From Schistocephalus solidus (Eukaryota; Platyhelminthes; Cestoda; Diphyllobothriidea; Diphyllobothriidae): a stretch of DNA of 64,000 bases. The stretch spans positions 62,001 through 126,000 of the forward strand of contig WEDG01000715.1 in the NCBI GenBank assembly GCA_017591395.1, given 5' to 3'. A model generated the notes under the pieces. That model did not search any database. It saw only the letters and a program-made list of their open reading frames with translations, and had not been told where the DNA came from. Positions within the stretch are counted from its first letter, which is position 1, and every line of letters begins with the position of its first letter. The position numbers were made by a program, and so were the translations under genes. Shown here in pieces: positions 1-11,096 of this stretch.

Positions 1-3000
1 ACTCGAAACGTCAAACAACCAATCTACCTATCCCGGTGAACGTTCATTTTTCTTCTTCTTCCGATTAAAAGGTTGGTATAGGGAGCGTACAGTGTTTCGG
101 TTTTTTCACTGTTGTATTCTTCACTGACCCAGGAAACAACGACCCCAGTTCTTCGCATGCCGGTTGTGACTGCCGTAAATGCGATCCAAATTACATCGGT
201 AAATTTCTCTCATAACACGGAATAGCGACAGAGACGAGTGAGATGTAGGGGCTTGGTCACCGCCGCCTCCTGCATGTCTATTTCGCCAGTGGTCGACCGC
301 ATGCCAAACAGATGCGGGAATAATGGTAAAAATATGCAAGGATTTTTGATCGTCCATTTCGAGAGAAATACTTTTGTAGAGAAATTTGACGCAGTTAATA
401 TTGTCGTCTCTAAGTAAACCTTCTCTGAACAATTGAAAAACATTTGAATAGTTAAAGACTTATAGCACAGAGACATGGTGCCAAAGACTGCGTTTGGTTT
501 GTGAGATTAAGAACGTGCTTACTATAAATACGAAAATGATGCTTTGATGTTTTTAACAGCAAGGTAGTCTTCAGATCTCTAAAAAGGTCCTACATTGTAC
601 CACCAGACATACGGTGCACAGCTTAGAAAGACATTTGAATTGCATAAATAACAGAGTGAGGCTTATGAAAAGCATGCTTTTTTTACTTCTACTTCTATTT
701 CGCCAGTTTCATCTTGAATAAGTAGTCTAGTAGCGTTAAAACGAGAAATTCAAAATAAAGTTGTCCAAAAAGAGAAATTAAAAACCAGAGGTGGAGACAG
801 AATCCTCTTCCCAAATTGATGTTCTTTACTTGGGAATTTTTTACCAATGGAATGAAGGTTTGGTAAACAAAATGGACAACAGAAACCTCTGCACCCTTGG
901 AGGATACGCGAGGCGGAAAACAATTTTTTAGTATCTTAAATCTCAGGGATTGCGTCTGGGAGGGAGCAGCATTTCGGAGAACTTGCGATAAAGTGCTGAA
1001 AGAACCACATTTAATGCGGTCTACTAAAAGTCCCAGAAGACACTTAAGTGTGTGTGACAAACTGCACTGCTTGATTGCTGTCCCTAAGGGTAATTTTCAA
1101 ATCCTGTTCATCCTTGTTTGAATGGCCTGCAATGAAAAATTAACTGAGAAAAACGTTAGTTCAATATATGCATCTTTGAAAACGCGAGTACACATGGAGT
1201 CGCGGCAAAGGTTGAATTCATTCATTAGCGACATTAACTGTAAATAGGATATATAGCCCTAAATTAGTGAACAAAGAATCGAAAAAGCATAAAATAGTCG
1301 CTAGGATATTAATGAGATCAATCTTTTAAAAAGTTCCAAAGTAACATTTAGGCAGCATCGGTGTGAGAGTAGTAAGGGTTTCGTAATGGGAGGCTGACAC
1401 GAGTTACCAACGATCCACAACATGACGATTCCCAAATCCGAAACTAGGGAAGACAGACTGATTTGGAGGAGCATCTGAGAGAGCACGAAATCCTCCACAA
1501 GCAGTTTCCACAAGCTATGTCTTCCGTGTCCCTTTACGGCCTCAGGGTCCTGGAGTATAAGTGATTCAGGTCGATTCTTGAGATCGATAACGTAGACTTA
1601 GTAACTATTTGGGCGTCCTTTCGGCTTTAAGGGAGCTTTGAAATCGCTGTGCTTTTGGTCCTTGATTTATTTGGGCATGACTGCCGTGCTCTACACACAG
1701 GAGGAGAAGAAAAGGCAAATTTTAATTTAGAATTGAAAACACATGCATTTTCACGACTAAAAGGCATTACTACGCTGCCAATCACTATCTACCTACGTGA
1801 CAGTCCTTAAAATTCGCAAGCTATTATTTTGCAAAAGTAATATTGTGTTAAAGCAATAATTTTCATCATAGTCACGCACATGGAAGGAACCGTAGTATGT
1901 CTTTTCTGCTGCAAAAATAATCGACCAAGTTTAAGATTGTATCCAATATGACCATTAAGTGTAAATCCTCTTAGGCTAGCTGGTAAGGACACTTTCCGCA
2001 CGTGTGCATAAAATATGTCAGTGCTTATGAATTAAATGCGAAAGCAAGGATGCGCCCTTCTATTAATTAACAAAAGATACACAGTCGGTATTAGTGAGGT
2101 TCTGGGTAATGTACAGCAGTCGAATGTAACTTCGTTTGTCGTATATCACACATACTCTCGGAGTACCGCCCAACAGCAAAATTATTATTTTATAGATATA
2201 AATTCTGAGAAGATAAGTATTACGCGTAGGGGTGCTGCCCATACACAGGGATACCTTTGGCGAAGTGGAAACGCCCTTGTCTAAAAATCGGACATCTTCT
2301 GCTTTGAGCTACCGACAGTGGAACAAACTAAAATGCTAGCAATAATGGTCTCAAGGCCATTTGGAAATGAGAAAAAAACGATTTGGCGTCCAATAACGAT
2401 AATATGCGCCTACCTACTTAAAGTATATTTTAGATGAAAGAATGACAGTTTTACATGAAAAATAAATCGTTTTAAGCATCACTATATTAGGGTTTAAAAA
2501 ACTTTTTTCAAACAGTAGAGAAAATTAGCTTAAATAATTTTCCATAGATTCAACGATGGTGAAGGCAAAATTAGGAGAGTAAGACTTTTTTCTTGCATTT
2601 TTGCCACAGACACATGAACAGTTTCTATCACTGGGCTAAGACACCATGATTAAAATGACAAAGTAACCAAGTTCTCCGATACGAGCATAAATCAGATCTA
2701 CCACCCTTTTAAAAAAGTAAATTTAATCTTCAGTGTACCAGGCACGTCATGATTCCATCCTAGTGAAAGATTAACTGCTTAGATTCCTTTCGAGCCCCTG
2801 ATTCCTTTTATTATATGGATCTACTTCTAAGTATTGTTTATATTTTCTAGGCGCTTTAAGGTATAAATTTGCGAGCTGCTATTTTCTTGAGTATGTAAAT
2901 GGTGCTGTAAATGCATAAGTTTTCGCTTCCTAGAAATCTACATTTATTATTTGTGTAATTCTCTAATATTTAGTTTGTTTTTCGTGCAAAAACCACTATC

Positions 3001-4375
3001 TAGATGATAGCAATAACCGTGCTTGACTAACCTTGCTATGTATTTTCCCTGTAGTTTCCGTACCGCAGAAATAGCCCCGATTCCAATAAGAGCATCCCAA
3101 ATGGAAATAAGACATTATATGAAAGCAGTTCATCTGGTCGCAGTTAATAAGTGCGAATATATTTTAGTACAGGGTATGACCTGCTTATGACGGCTAATGG
3201 ACTTTAAATGGACTTTCCAATCTCCCTGGGCATGGGTATTCTGCTTCTTCCATTACTTGCCAGTGGGAAGCTGCGAGCTATGCTCCAGCGTGCATCCGAA
3301 GGCAGAGCGTGACAAGTGACTTCCGTTAACGATCGGCGAGTTTTAATCAACGAATTGTACCGTAGTAATCTGTGTTCTTCAAAAGTCGAAACCATTCAAT
3401 GGCCTTTAACTGAACCCCGGCAACTGTGTTACTTATTTTTACTGAAAAGCAGGTCCGCGTTAATTACCATTGTCAGAAAAAAACTCTTCCCTCGTACAAT
3501 CGTTATTAGATAAATTTTAAAAAGATGAAGTAGCAGTTGAGATCACTCCTGGATCCAAAAATAGTGAGTTCAATTGTTTTTGTATTTTTAAGCTCCCTAG
3601 TGCATACAAGTTTACGCACAGTTGATTAAAGAATAAACAACTACGAGGAAAAGGTAAACATAAGCAGAGGTTCCCGAGGAAAGAAATGTTCTTTCGACTA
3701 ACTTTGAAGGTATCAAGATAAACTTTTGGCCAATCACATTAAAGGTCATCCAAAATTCTGCGATATTTTCAATTTATTTGGACTACTTAGATAATTTTGT
3801 GAGATTGATTATTCCGCAGCTTAATCCCGAACTGTTTTAGAGATGCCAGAATTTCGGATTTTGACCAAGGGTAGTTTCTGCCTCCAGCCAGATGAAAACT
3901 AGTTAAAAATGGCTGCCAATATAATATTAAATTTCCACATTGCTCTCTGGTGGTTGTAGAAACGCAATTAAATTTACTTGAAAACGTAAACAAGAACATT
4001 GTTATAGGTATTTGCTAGATGATTACACAACTTTAACTTTTAGCCTCAATATAATCGTTCCTTTTACTTTTGTAAATTTTTGTTATGGTGAGAATGTCCA
4101 AAACGTGTAAGGTAAATTAAGAGGGCATCGTAGCTGTTCATTAATTCGTTGTGCTTAGGAAGCCTACGACCATTATTACACCTGCAAAATTTCCATGAAT
4201 AACCTGCGGTATCAGCATAAGGGTATGGAGGATTGTTGGATTTTTCTGAGGTGTAGTTTGGAAAAGTTAAATGCCAGTGTCACTGCCGGTAAGGTTCAAG
4301 TCTAAACGATAATTGAAGTCGTTTTTTCTAAGAACGACATAAATGCTTTCGTTCTTTTAGGGATGGTTTGATTTG
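1..4375. other. No recognisable gene or repeat
   Basis: AT-rich sequence with only short open frames (longest 121 codons, minus strand 695-1060). None of the translations shows a motif I can recognise, and overlapping frames on both strands are equally short. I see no tRNA-like sequence, LTR or reverse-transcriptase motif here. Confidence 0.6.
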
Positions 4376-4762
4376 CAAGACGCTTTTGCGCGCGAACACG
4401 CTGCTTTTGATAGCTTATCTTCAGGTCAGTGAAGTTACAGGGAAACGTTTGAGCGTAATAAAAATTTAAAACATGAAATCGATAATATTCGTCCGTTTGT
4501 GTGGGTTGTCTGAGAGGTGTGCATAGGGGGAGGATGATAAGAAACAGTGTTTGGTAGAGCCGTTCGAGGGGAAGGGATGGAATAGAGATGGCGCAGGGGA
4601 ATGCATGCAGTTAAGCAATCGTTGACCAAGCTAAGCGCTGAGCTTGTACGAGGTTCTTTTGTGCGCAAAAGACCGGCTTCTTCAACCTAATGGCAGTCGC
4701 TTCTGTTGCTGCTAGTAGACATTGACCCAGTGGTTTGGGGTAGTTTGGTGGGACCTTTTAAA

Positions 4763-5145
4763 TTACACGGAAAGCTTTGTTGGGATCCACACTATGCCGG
4801 TGTCAACAAGATGTGCAAGGATGGCGCTTTTTATGCTCTTGACTTCCCCTTTGCTCAGCCATACTGGGAGGCGTTCTCTTATTCTTTTGGATAGGCGCCG
4901 ACTCATGCGACCAATATAACCTGCTCCACAGGAGCAAGTAAATGAGTAAATGCACATGGAGGTGGTATGAGCCGGCAACCTATCCTTACCTTCATCTCGT
5001 AAAAGAGGGTTTTTTGAGAACACTATCTGAAATTTCGCTGTTTGGAACATTTGGGTAACGGCTTAGTTTATGCGTCTTTTCAAGATTTGACTAGCCGCAT
5101 CCCCTTGAAAGCGCACTTTTAAGAAAAGAGTTTTATTTTCTACCT
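4763..5145 (-). pseudogene. GIY-YIG endonuclease domain of the Penelope-like element
   Basis: The open frame 5050-4763 has a typical Penelope-type nuclease: FQIVFSKNPLL, then CIYSFTCSCGAGYIG with the Cys pair and the YIG half of the motif, then RRLSKRIRE, and HLVDTG about 35 residues on. In the family this nuclease nicks the target to prime reverse transcription. The frame is open upstream to about 5145, apart from one stop near 5062 (RIN*AVTQMF). The residue after YIG is R-M where related proteins usually have E/Q-T. Downstream, in a different frame, about 4690-4610 still reads CAQKNLVQAQRLAW, the usual end of this ORF. Decayed, not functional. Confidence 0.8.
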
Positions 5146-5470
5146 TGGCCTTGGCAGGTTTCACCAGTCTTGCGACAAGATGCTTTGTAATATACCGATT
5201 AGGGTATCAATTCTCTCGAAGTAGGTTCTGGATCTTCCCAAGCTCCTCCTCGATACTATCTCCCGAGCACAGTTTTCTAGCCCTTTGCACTAAACAACGG
5301 ACGAGATTGCGTTTCTGTTGGAGAGGTACGAAACTGACAAAAGTTCGTTTATTGCCCAGACCAAGTTTTCTTTCGATAAACGCCCCTTCGGATGCTGCCG
5401 TCAGATCTACTGCTTAGAAGGACGTCTAAGAAAGGGAGTGAACCTGCTCTTTCCATTTGATTTGTTACCC
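5145..5470 (-). pseudogene. Penelope-like RT C-terminal part and connector
   Basis: Translated from the minus strand in two alternating frames. The first frame gives LPFLDVLL and SIRRGVYRKKTWSGQ with a stop where the family has a tyrosine; the second gives FVSFVPLQQKRNLVRCLV, then RARKLCSGDSIEEELGKIQ and a TGA stop in place of the glycine of the usual NGYP. It then continues YPNRYITKHLVARL. The two frames overlap around 5400-5340, so at least one indel separates them. Above 5470 I can find no further family motif. Confidence 0.8.
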
Positions 5471-7969
5471 AATAAGTTTACGAAAGAATCTTTTTAGGCA
5501 GCTTTCGATAAAATATGTTTTGCATTTATCGGGGTATTGAAAAGCTGTATGATCACATTTATACTACTTAGGCACTTGTTTCTCACCATCAGCAGCTTTC
5601 TCGGGCAGCCTGAATAAAGGTCATTAAAAGGCTTCGAGCATGATATGATAGGATTACCTTCGGATAATGCTGTGCTGTAATCAGTATCTCAACACCATAT
5701 AAGCAATAATTTCTTATCACAAAAAAGTTTCAGAATTTCAGCTAACCTTTCGTCAGATAGGCCAGTCACTGCCTCGATAAACACATTTTAATTAAAAAGT
5801 TTACTATGGTTTAGATTATTACTCCTGGATTTTATGGTTAGAACCTCAGACACGCATCTGATGCTGTCTCTCACGATGTGTCCTAGCCTGAAGCTGAAAC
5901 GCTAGGCAAATAAAATTTGTGTCCCAGTGATCGCGTCTACTTTTCCTGCATCAACATTCATGGGAAAACATAGAATTAAATTAGAGAACAGCAATATGAC
6001 TTAGGATTGCGTGCTTGGCGATGGCCTACACTGCAAAGTAAAAGATTATTTGAGGGTTCGTTTTAGGATACAACTCTAATTGGGAATTTTAACAAAGAGC
6101 AAGTAAAACCGTCGAATACAAATTTGACTGTAATGGTTATTTATGGCCTAAGACGTGTGATCAGCCAGCCATATATAAAATACGCGTAGAGAACCTGAGA
6201 TACAAACCTTGATTTTTTTGGCAATCAGGCATTGACTCAAAGGTTCCACTATTATGACACGGGTTCATTGGTCTGCAGTCTGCGAATGGGCAGCTTCACT
6301 GTCATTCTTTATTGAAACATCTAGCAAAGGGTTTATGCATAATTGATCCTGCCAGTACGGCTGGTCAGTCATTAAAGCATGCGCAGTCAAAATGCAAAAT
6401 AATGAAATTCAATCAAAAAATCTTTTAGCATGTCGAGGAAGACATAAAAGAGCTGATCTCAACTAGGCCTAACAGATTAGTGGAGTGACAGTAGATTAGT
6501 ATCTCACGAAATGGCAACAGACATTATGAAAAGTGTGTTTGATTCAGACCAATTTCTTAAGTAGGGTCGTTCTATTGACTAGCTTGCAGTCTAATCCCAA
6601 GATATTTTTACCAGAGTACCCGTGCCTGCTTTTAAAACAAGTTACTTTCTGAACGCTGCAAAAAATATACTCCGTAAAATGTGGGCCTTCAGTATTTTGT
6701 AGTTTTCCACGTATTTTTACTAGCTTTATAAATTAAAATGTATTTATAAAAAAGATCTACAAAAACATGCATTTTAATACTCCATTGTTAGCAAATTGAG
6801 TCTTCATCCTAGTTAATAATAAAAGAAAAGTTATGTTTTGGTTAAAAAGGTCTCTTATTATGCATTTTTAAAGACCGTGAAATGTTTATTAATAATACGC
6901 CATATCCATCAATTCATTAATGTCACCTTTAATGTATAAAAATGATTCACATGTATTGTAAAATATTATGAGGAATATGTGACCTCTTTCTTATAGCGTA
7001 GCCCAATGCGTGATAGGGAATCTGGACGATGTGGGAAATCATTAGGCACGTATGGTTCTAGCGGTTGGGTTGAGAGGTGAGTGGAACGTACCTGCTCCAA
7101 AATGGCATTCAGGATAAACCAGCATTTGTTTGAAAGCTCAACCATAGTTTGCTGTAGTAAAGACAGGATAAGAACACAAACAACATAAGCAATTGATCAG
7201 TTCCCTCATTAAAAAGGTAAATTTTAAGCTTTCAGAAAACTTCCTGATTGCACGCATCCTGGCTTGCGCGCGAATGTTTATATCTAATTCGAACAAACTA
7301 AGTACTGAAGGAGATTAGCTTCGTACACAAACGAACTTGCTAAAACACAGGATGGTAGCACCTTATCCCAAATTCTTTGCTTATCGACTGCGATTGGAGA
7401 AAGATACTTCCCGTCAAAATTAATACTATCCATGCCAATGGACAAAACAACAAAATACTGGCTTAATTGATACAGCGTTGGACAACCGGGTCCATGACTA
7501 AGGCATACAGGATCAAGGCTAGCCTGCCGTTAACCTATTGTTAAGTTGGGTTAGCTGATGTGAGTAAATATGCCAGCAATGATCCGTCCATTCCTTCCCC
7601 TTTAGGTAGGTTATGTTATGCTGCTACGGGATTCTAGGTGCAAAGTAATCCGACCTCTGCACATCATTCTTTTTTAAACCACATGGTATCAAGCACTCAG
7701 TTGCCTGGTGATTTATTCAAATATTGCGCCAAATTTCAAAGGACGAGTAAATAATGGAGCATGCTTGGATATTTTTATTGCGTAGTACATAGGCGATCTT
7801 GAATAATTGAGTAGAATATGTTAGCTTTGGATTGAGCACCTTTTAATCTCTCTTTGAAAAATTTCCTCCTTGTGAAAAGTACCACGGTATTGTGCGTTGT
7901 TTCCCGTAAATTCAGAAAAAAGACATCGCTGTAGAGAACTTAATCCACATCTGACAGTTCGACTTCATC
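5471..7969. other. No recognisable gene or repeat
   Basis: AT-rich, with no open frame long enough to be listed as coding and no motif of the retroelement families seen elsewhere. The missing RT core of the neighbouring Penelope-like element would be expected at the left edge on the minus strand, but cannot be read there. Confidence 0.55.
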
Positions 7970-8070
7970 GTTCGACGATGTCCACCATATACTCTGCAGC
8001 AGGGTGGTGCAGGAACAGTAACTGGAGCTGGATTATTGTGAGAATAGACTTGCGTAGCATCTAACACACA
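7970..8070. repeat. Dispersed repeat, copy 1 (second copy at 25.4 kb)
   Basis: The stretch from about 7976 (ATGTCCACCATATACTC) through GGTGCAGGAACAGTAACTGG and GCTGGATTATTGTGAG matches 25,394-25,470 with scattered differences (for example GGAGCAGGAACGGTGACATG there). Function unknown, no convincing coding frame. It abuts the telomere-like array on its right. Confidence 0.6.
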
Positions 8071-8870
8071 TCCAAATCTCACATCTACCACATCCCAAAT
8101 TTAAACACTGACAAAACCCCAACCTTAATCTCAACGAAACCTTATATCTTACCATAAGCGTAACCCTAAGAATTACCTTAACCACAAGCCCAAACTAAAC
8201 CTCAATTAAACATCTTTCGGTAACATTAAAGTTTGTCCCAGCACCAAGTCAAATCTCACTGTAATTGTTATCCTTCATTTTGCCCTAAATGTAACCTGAG
8301 GCATAACTCTAACATGAACCTTAACGTTAAGCCTATCTCAAATCATAACCGTTACCCTAAATCTAACCCTAGCTGTATCCTTAACTTAAACCTAGCATTA
8401 TTCCTGAACTTTAACAAACCTGAACTCCAACCCCATTAACCACCCCAACTCTAGATGTAACCTTATTAACCTTACCTTACCAACCTTATCAACCTTACCT
8501 AACAAACCTTTTTAACCTTACCTTACCAACCTTATCAACGTTACCTTACCAACCCTACCACCATTACCAACCTTACCTTACCTTACCTGACCAACCTTAG
8601 CAACCTTACCAACATTACCAACCCATCTTACATCTAACCCTTGCTTAATCCTTATCCTAATTTCAGGGCTGTACTTTAACCTTTCCCATAACACTATCCT
8701 TATTTTTGTAAGAGATGCTTGTTTTATCTGTAACAATATCCATAACCAGAACCTCAAACTGAGCCCTAAATCAACCTATAACCCTTTAAGTTACCTAATT
8801 TTTATCCCTCATATTAGCCATAACCCTAAACGCGGCCTTAACTGAAATCCCCTAAACCTGTGTCGTGTGA
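8071..8870. repeat. Degenerate telomere-like CCCTAA / CCTTAC array
   Basis: About 800 bp in which the plus strand is strikingly G-poor and built from variants of AACCCTAA, AACCTTACC and TAACCTTA. The clearest part (8460-8640) is a tandem run of ACCTTACCAACCTTATCA-like units. Elsewhere (8100-8450, 8730-8860) isolated CCCTAA words are separated by diverged sequence. The canonical animal telomere repeat on this strand is CCCTAA. A 68-codon open frame inside (8233-8439) is a by-product of the repeat composition. Likely an old interstitial telomere-like tract or a derived satellite. Confidence 0.75.
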
Positions 8871-10370
8871 GCCAGCACCTTGACCCACCACCATGTTCAA
8901 AATGCGGTATGTGAACGCAACCCGAATAACGCCTGACGTGCCCTGATCTAGCTCCAAGTTGAGGGAGCATATCTAACAAGCGGACCCGTTTAAATGACTA
9001 AGGTTGCGACTTGCAGCATGGCAACAAATAAACCGCATTAAGCTGCAGTAGGCTTGCGTAAGGACGTAATGTATTTTGCATGTTCTATAAGCAGCAATAT
9101 TAAAACGAGAGCAAGGATTACCTTAGAATGTACATTTCATATGTAATAATTTAAAACATTTTTAAAACGGAAAGCAATTTTTTTGACTATCAAACGTCTT
9201 GAATAAAAGATATATTAATACAGAGTTTCTATTAAATAAACTTAAATTTAGAGAGCAATAAAAATCAATATAAAATACATACCATTTAAGGTTTCATGTT
9301 AGTACTGAATGTGGTTTCTACAGTAGGCCGACCAAGCCTCTAAATGTTTACATCTTTCAGCATCCCTTTTCAATTTATGTTAACCTTTTCTGAGAACGAC
9401 GTGTCCTGCAAACAAAGAAATGTCTATAATCTGTATGAGCTGAATAACATAACAATTAGCAAGCTTGTTTTTAAACAAATTATGGAACCTGTGAGCAGAT
9501 GAATTAGGTCCTGTGTGACCCTATGTTAAAACCACCGCTAGTCAAATATCAAAAGAAAACAAATTAATGAGGAAAAGTGAGCTGTTAAACATTTCCGAAT
9601 GCCAGAGAAGCCGAAATTATAAACCCGAGAAAACACACGCGAGCTGATGAACTGATATTACTCTGAAGAAACTGCACTTGACTTAACGACCAAACTTTGG
9701 GAATACCAACCAGCACTATATAATCAAATAAATGGTTGCAACTTCGAACTCGGTCGTATAAAAGTCACCTCTTTTTTAGCCATGTTGTAATCAAAAGCTA
9801 ATAAATATTTTGCCAGTATCCAAGAAAGCTCCACCTTTCATGGTAATGTGATAGCACTTAAGATAATCAATAAAACAAAAAACGTTTCACGTGGGACGGT
9901 ACCTTATCGTGTATCGAATGAAATAATTTAATTTATCAATACAATTTGCTGCCCACAGTCATTTGCAATCAATTGTAAGCATAAATATGCCCCTGTTTAG
10001 CTGCAGCCTTGAAAGTGTAATACTCCAATTAAAAAATATACGACGATTTCTGTGTAAATAAAGCATTTTATGCCACCTATTAGTCTGTTATTTCCAATAT
10101 TCTGTAGATTTACTTTGCTATAGTAATGGAGGGCTAACCATTTCAAACAAACCAAGCTTTTGAAGGACTACTTCTTAACCCTTCAGTATAAATTACAAAT
10201 ATTTATTTCTTTTGCCGACTTTGGTAGCCTCACGTTTAGGCTTTTGATGCAATTTGGGGGCACGGAAGCATTCGGAGCATTCTTTATGACAACGTATTGC
10301 TTCTTTTGTTTTCCTTATTGATAAAAAATATGCATTTTACGATGATTATGCCAAACTGCCCCATCCAAGA
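8871..10370. other. No recognisable gene or repeat
   Basis: AT-rich sequence with no usable open frames and no tRNA-like, LTR or RT motifs. Confidence 0.55.
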
Positions 10371-10406
10371 CGTCAAGTATCGCAGAAGAAATGCTACCCT
10401 TGCATA

Positions 10407-10955
10407 GTGCCATCAGTTGGTCTGCTTGTGACCAATAACTATCCATTTTATCATTGGATATTAGCACTGATAAAACAGCCAGTTTGGTTTCAAATGCGGT
10501 TCGACCACGGCTACAGCTTTCTTGGGATGCATGCTTTGCATATTTTTTTCCGGCCTTTGGGAAGAGTCGGCTGCTTCCTTTTTTCTGCGCTGGGACGGCG
10601 GTATACGGAAGATCCTTTCTGCAAATAACCTTTCCCTATTTCTCTTTCAGTGAAAGCCGCAAGCATGAATAAATTCATTCTATGAGTACATTTGAAAAAC
10701 GCAATTAAATGGTGCTATGATTGCGTCGGACGCTTCACTACATCAACAACAGCTAAGGCACAAACAGCGTTCAAGAGAGGCCAACGATTTAAGAAACATG
10801 TTACTTGCCAAAATAGGACACTTGTGATTTTCAGATTAACCTGCCTTCAAGAACATCTTCCGTCTGAAAAGTTATTTATTATGTTCAACCTTGGCATAGG
10901 TCAAGTTCTAGGAGAAGTGGTCTCAACAATGCGTCGTAATTTCAGTAACAACTAA
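10407..10955 (+). other. Unrecognised coding-like stretch with a splice-acceptor-like site
   Basis: Two overlapping short plus-strand frames (10407-10628, 10454-10672) are followed by a strong acceptor-like sequence (pyrimidine tract TTTCCCTATTTCTCTTTCAG ending at about 10650). An open frame of 87 codons lies beyond it (10692-10955). None of the translations matches a family I know, and the AG is followed directly by TGA in one frame. It could be a chance arrangement. Confidence 0.15.
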
Positions 10956-11096
10956 TGCACATTTTTGTAGACAAAACGTTTTCGTATTATACGAGTTCCG
11001 TAAAAAGTAGTCTCAAAAATCCGTGATTATTTCAAGAACAGTTTATACACATTTCCATGCATAAACCATTTTCGAATTAACCAAATGAACTCAGCG
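10917..11096. repeat. 90-bp imperfect tandem duplication
   Basis: Two adjacent copies, 10917-11006 and 11007-11096, start GTGGTCTCAACAATGCG and GTAGTCTCAAAAATCCG and keep the same order of words (ATTTCA, ACAGTTTATACACATTT / ACAACTAATGCACATTT, CGTTTTCG / CATTTTCG). Non-coding. Confidence 0.6.

Larger units (their letters stand above)
4590..5470 (-). mobile_element. Penelope-like retroelement, 5'-truncated and broken
   Basis: Read on the minus strand, this holds the 3' half of a Penelope-like element. From 5' to 3' it has the last RT block with the motif LPFLDVLL (about 5451-5428), the following VYRKKTW block, a conserved stretch FVSFVPLQQKRNLVRCLVQR, the linker ending near 5145, and a GIY-YIG endonuclease to about 4600. 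The central RT palm with its YxDD box should lie above 5470, but I cannot recognise it there, so the copy is 5'-truncated or too decayed. The reading frame changes at least twice between 5470 and 5300, and an in-frame TGA sits at 5207-5209. Order RT then GIY-YIG is diagnostic for this class. The copy is dead. Confidence 0.85.

Noticed and set aside
121..432. 103-codon minus-strand open frame at the left end
   Set aside because: Overlapped by another minus frame of similar length with equally plausible translation. No motif recognised.
695..1060. 121-codon minus-strand open frame
   Set aside because: No recognisable domain, overlapped by a plus-strand frame, amino-acid make-up typical of chance frames in AT-rich DNA, and no splice signals or homologue in the window.
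8233..8439. Asn/Pro-rich open frame
   Set aside because: It is a translation of the degenerate telomere-like array. Its composition follows from the repeat.
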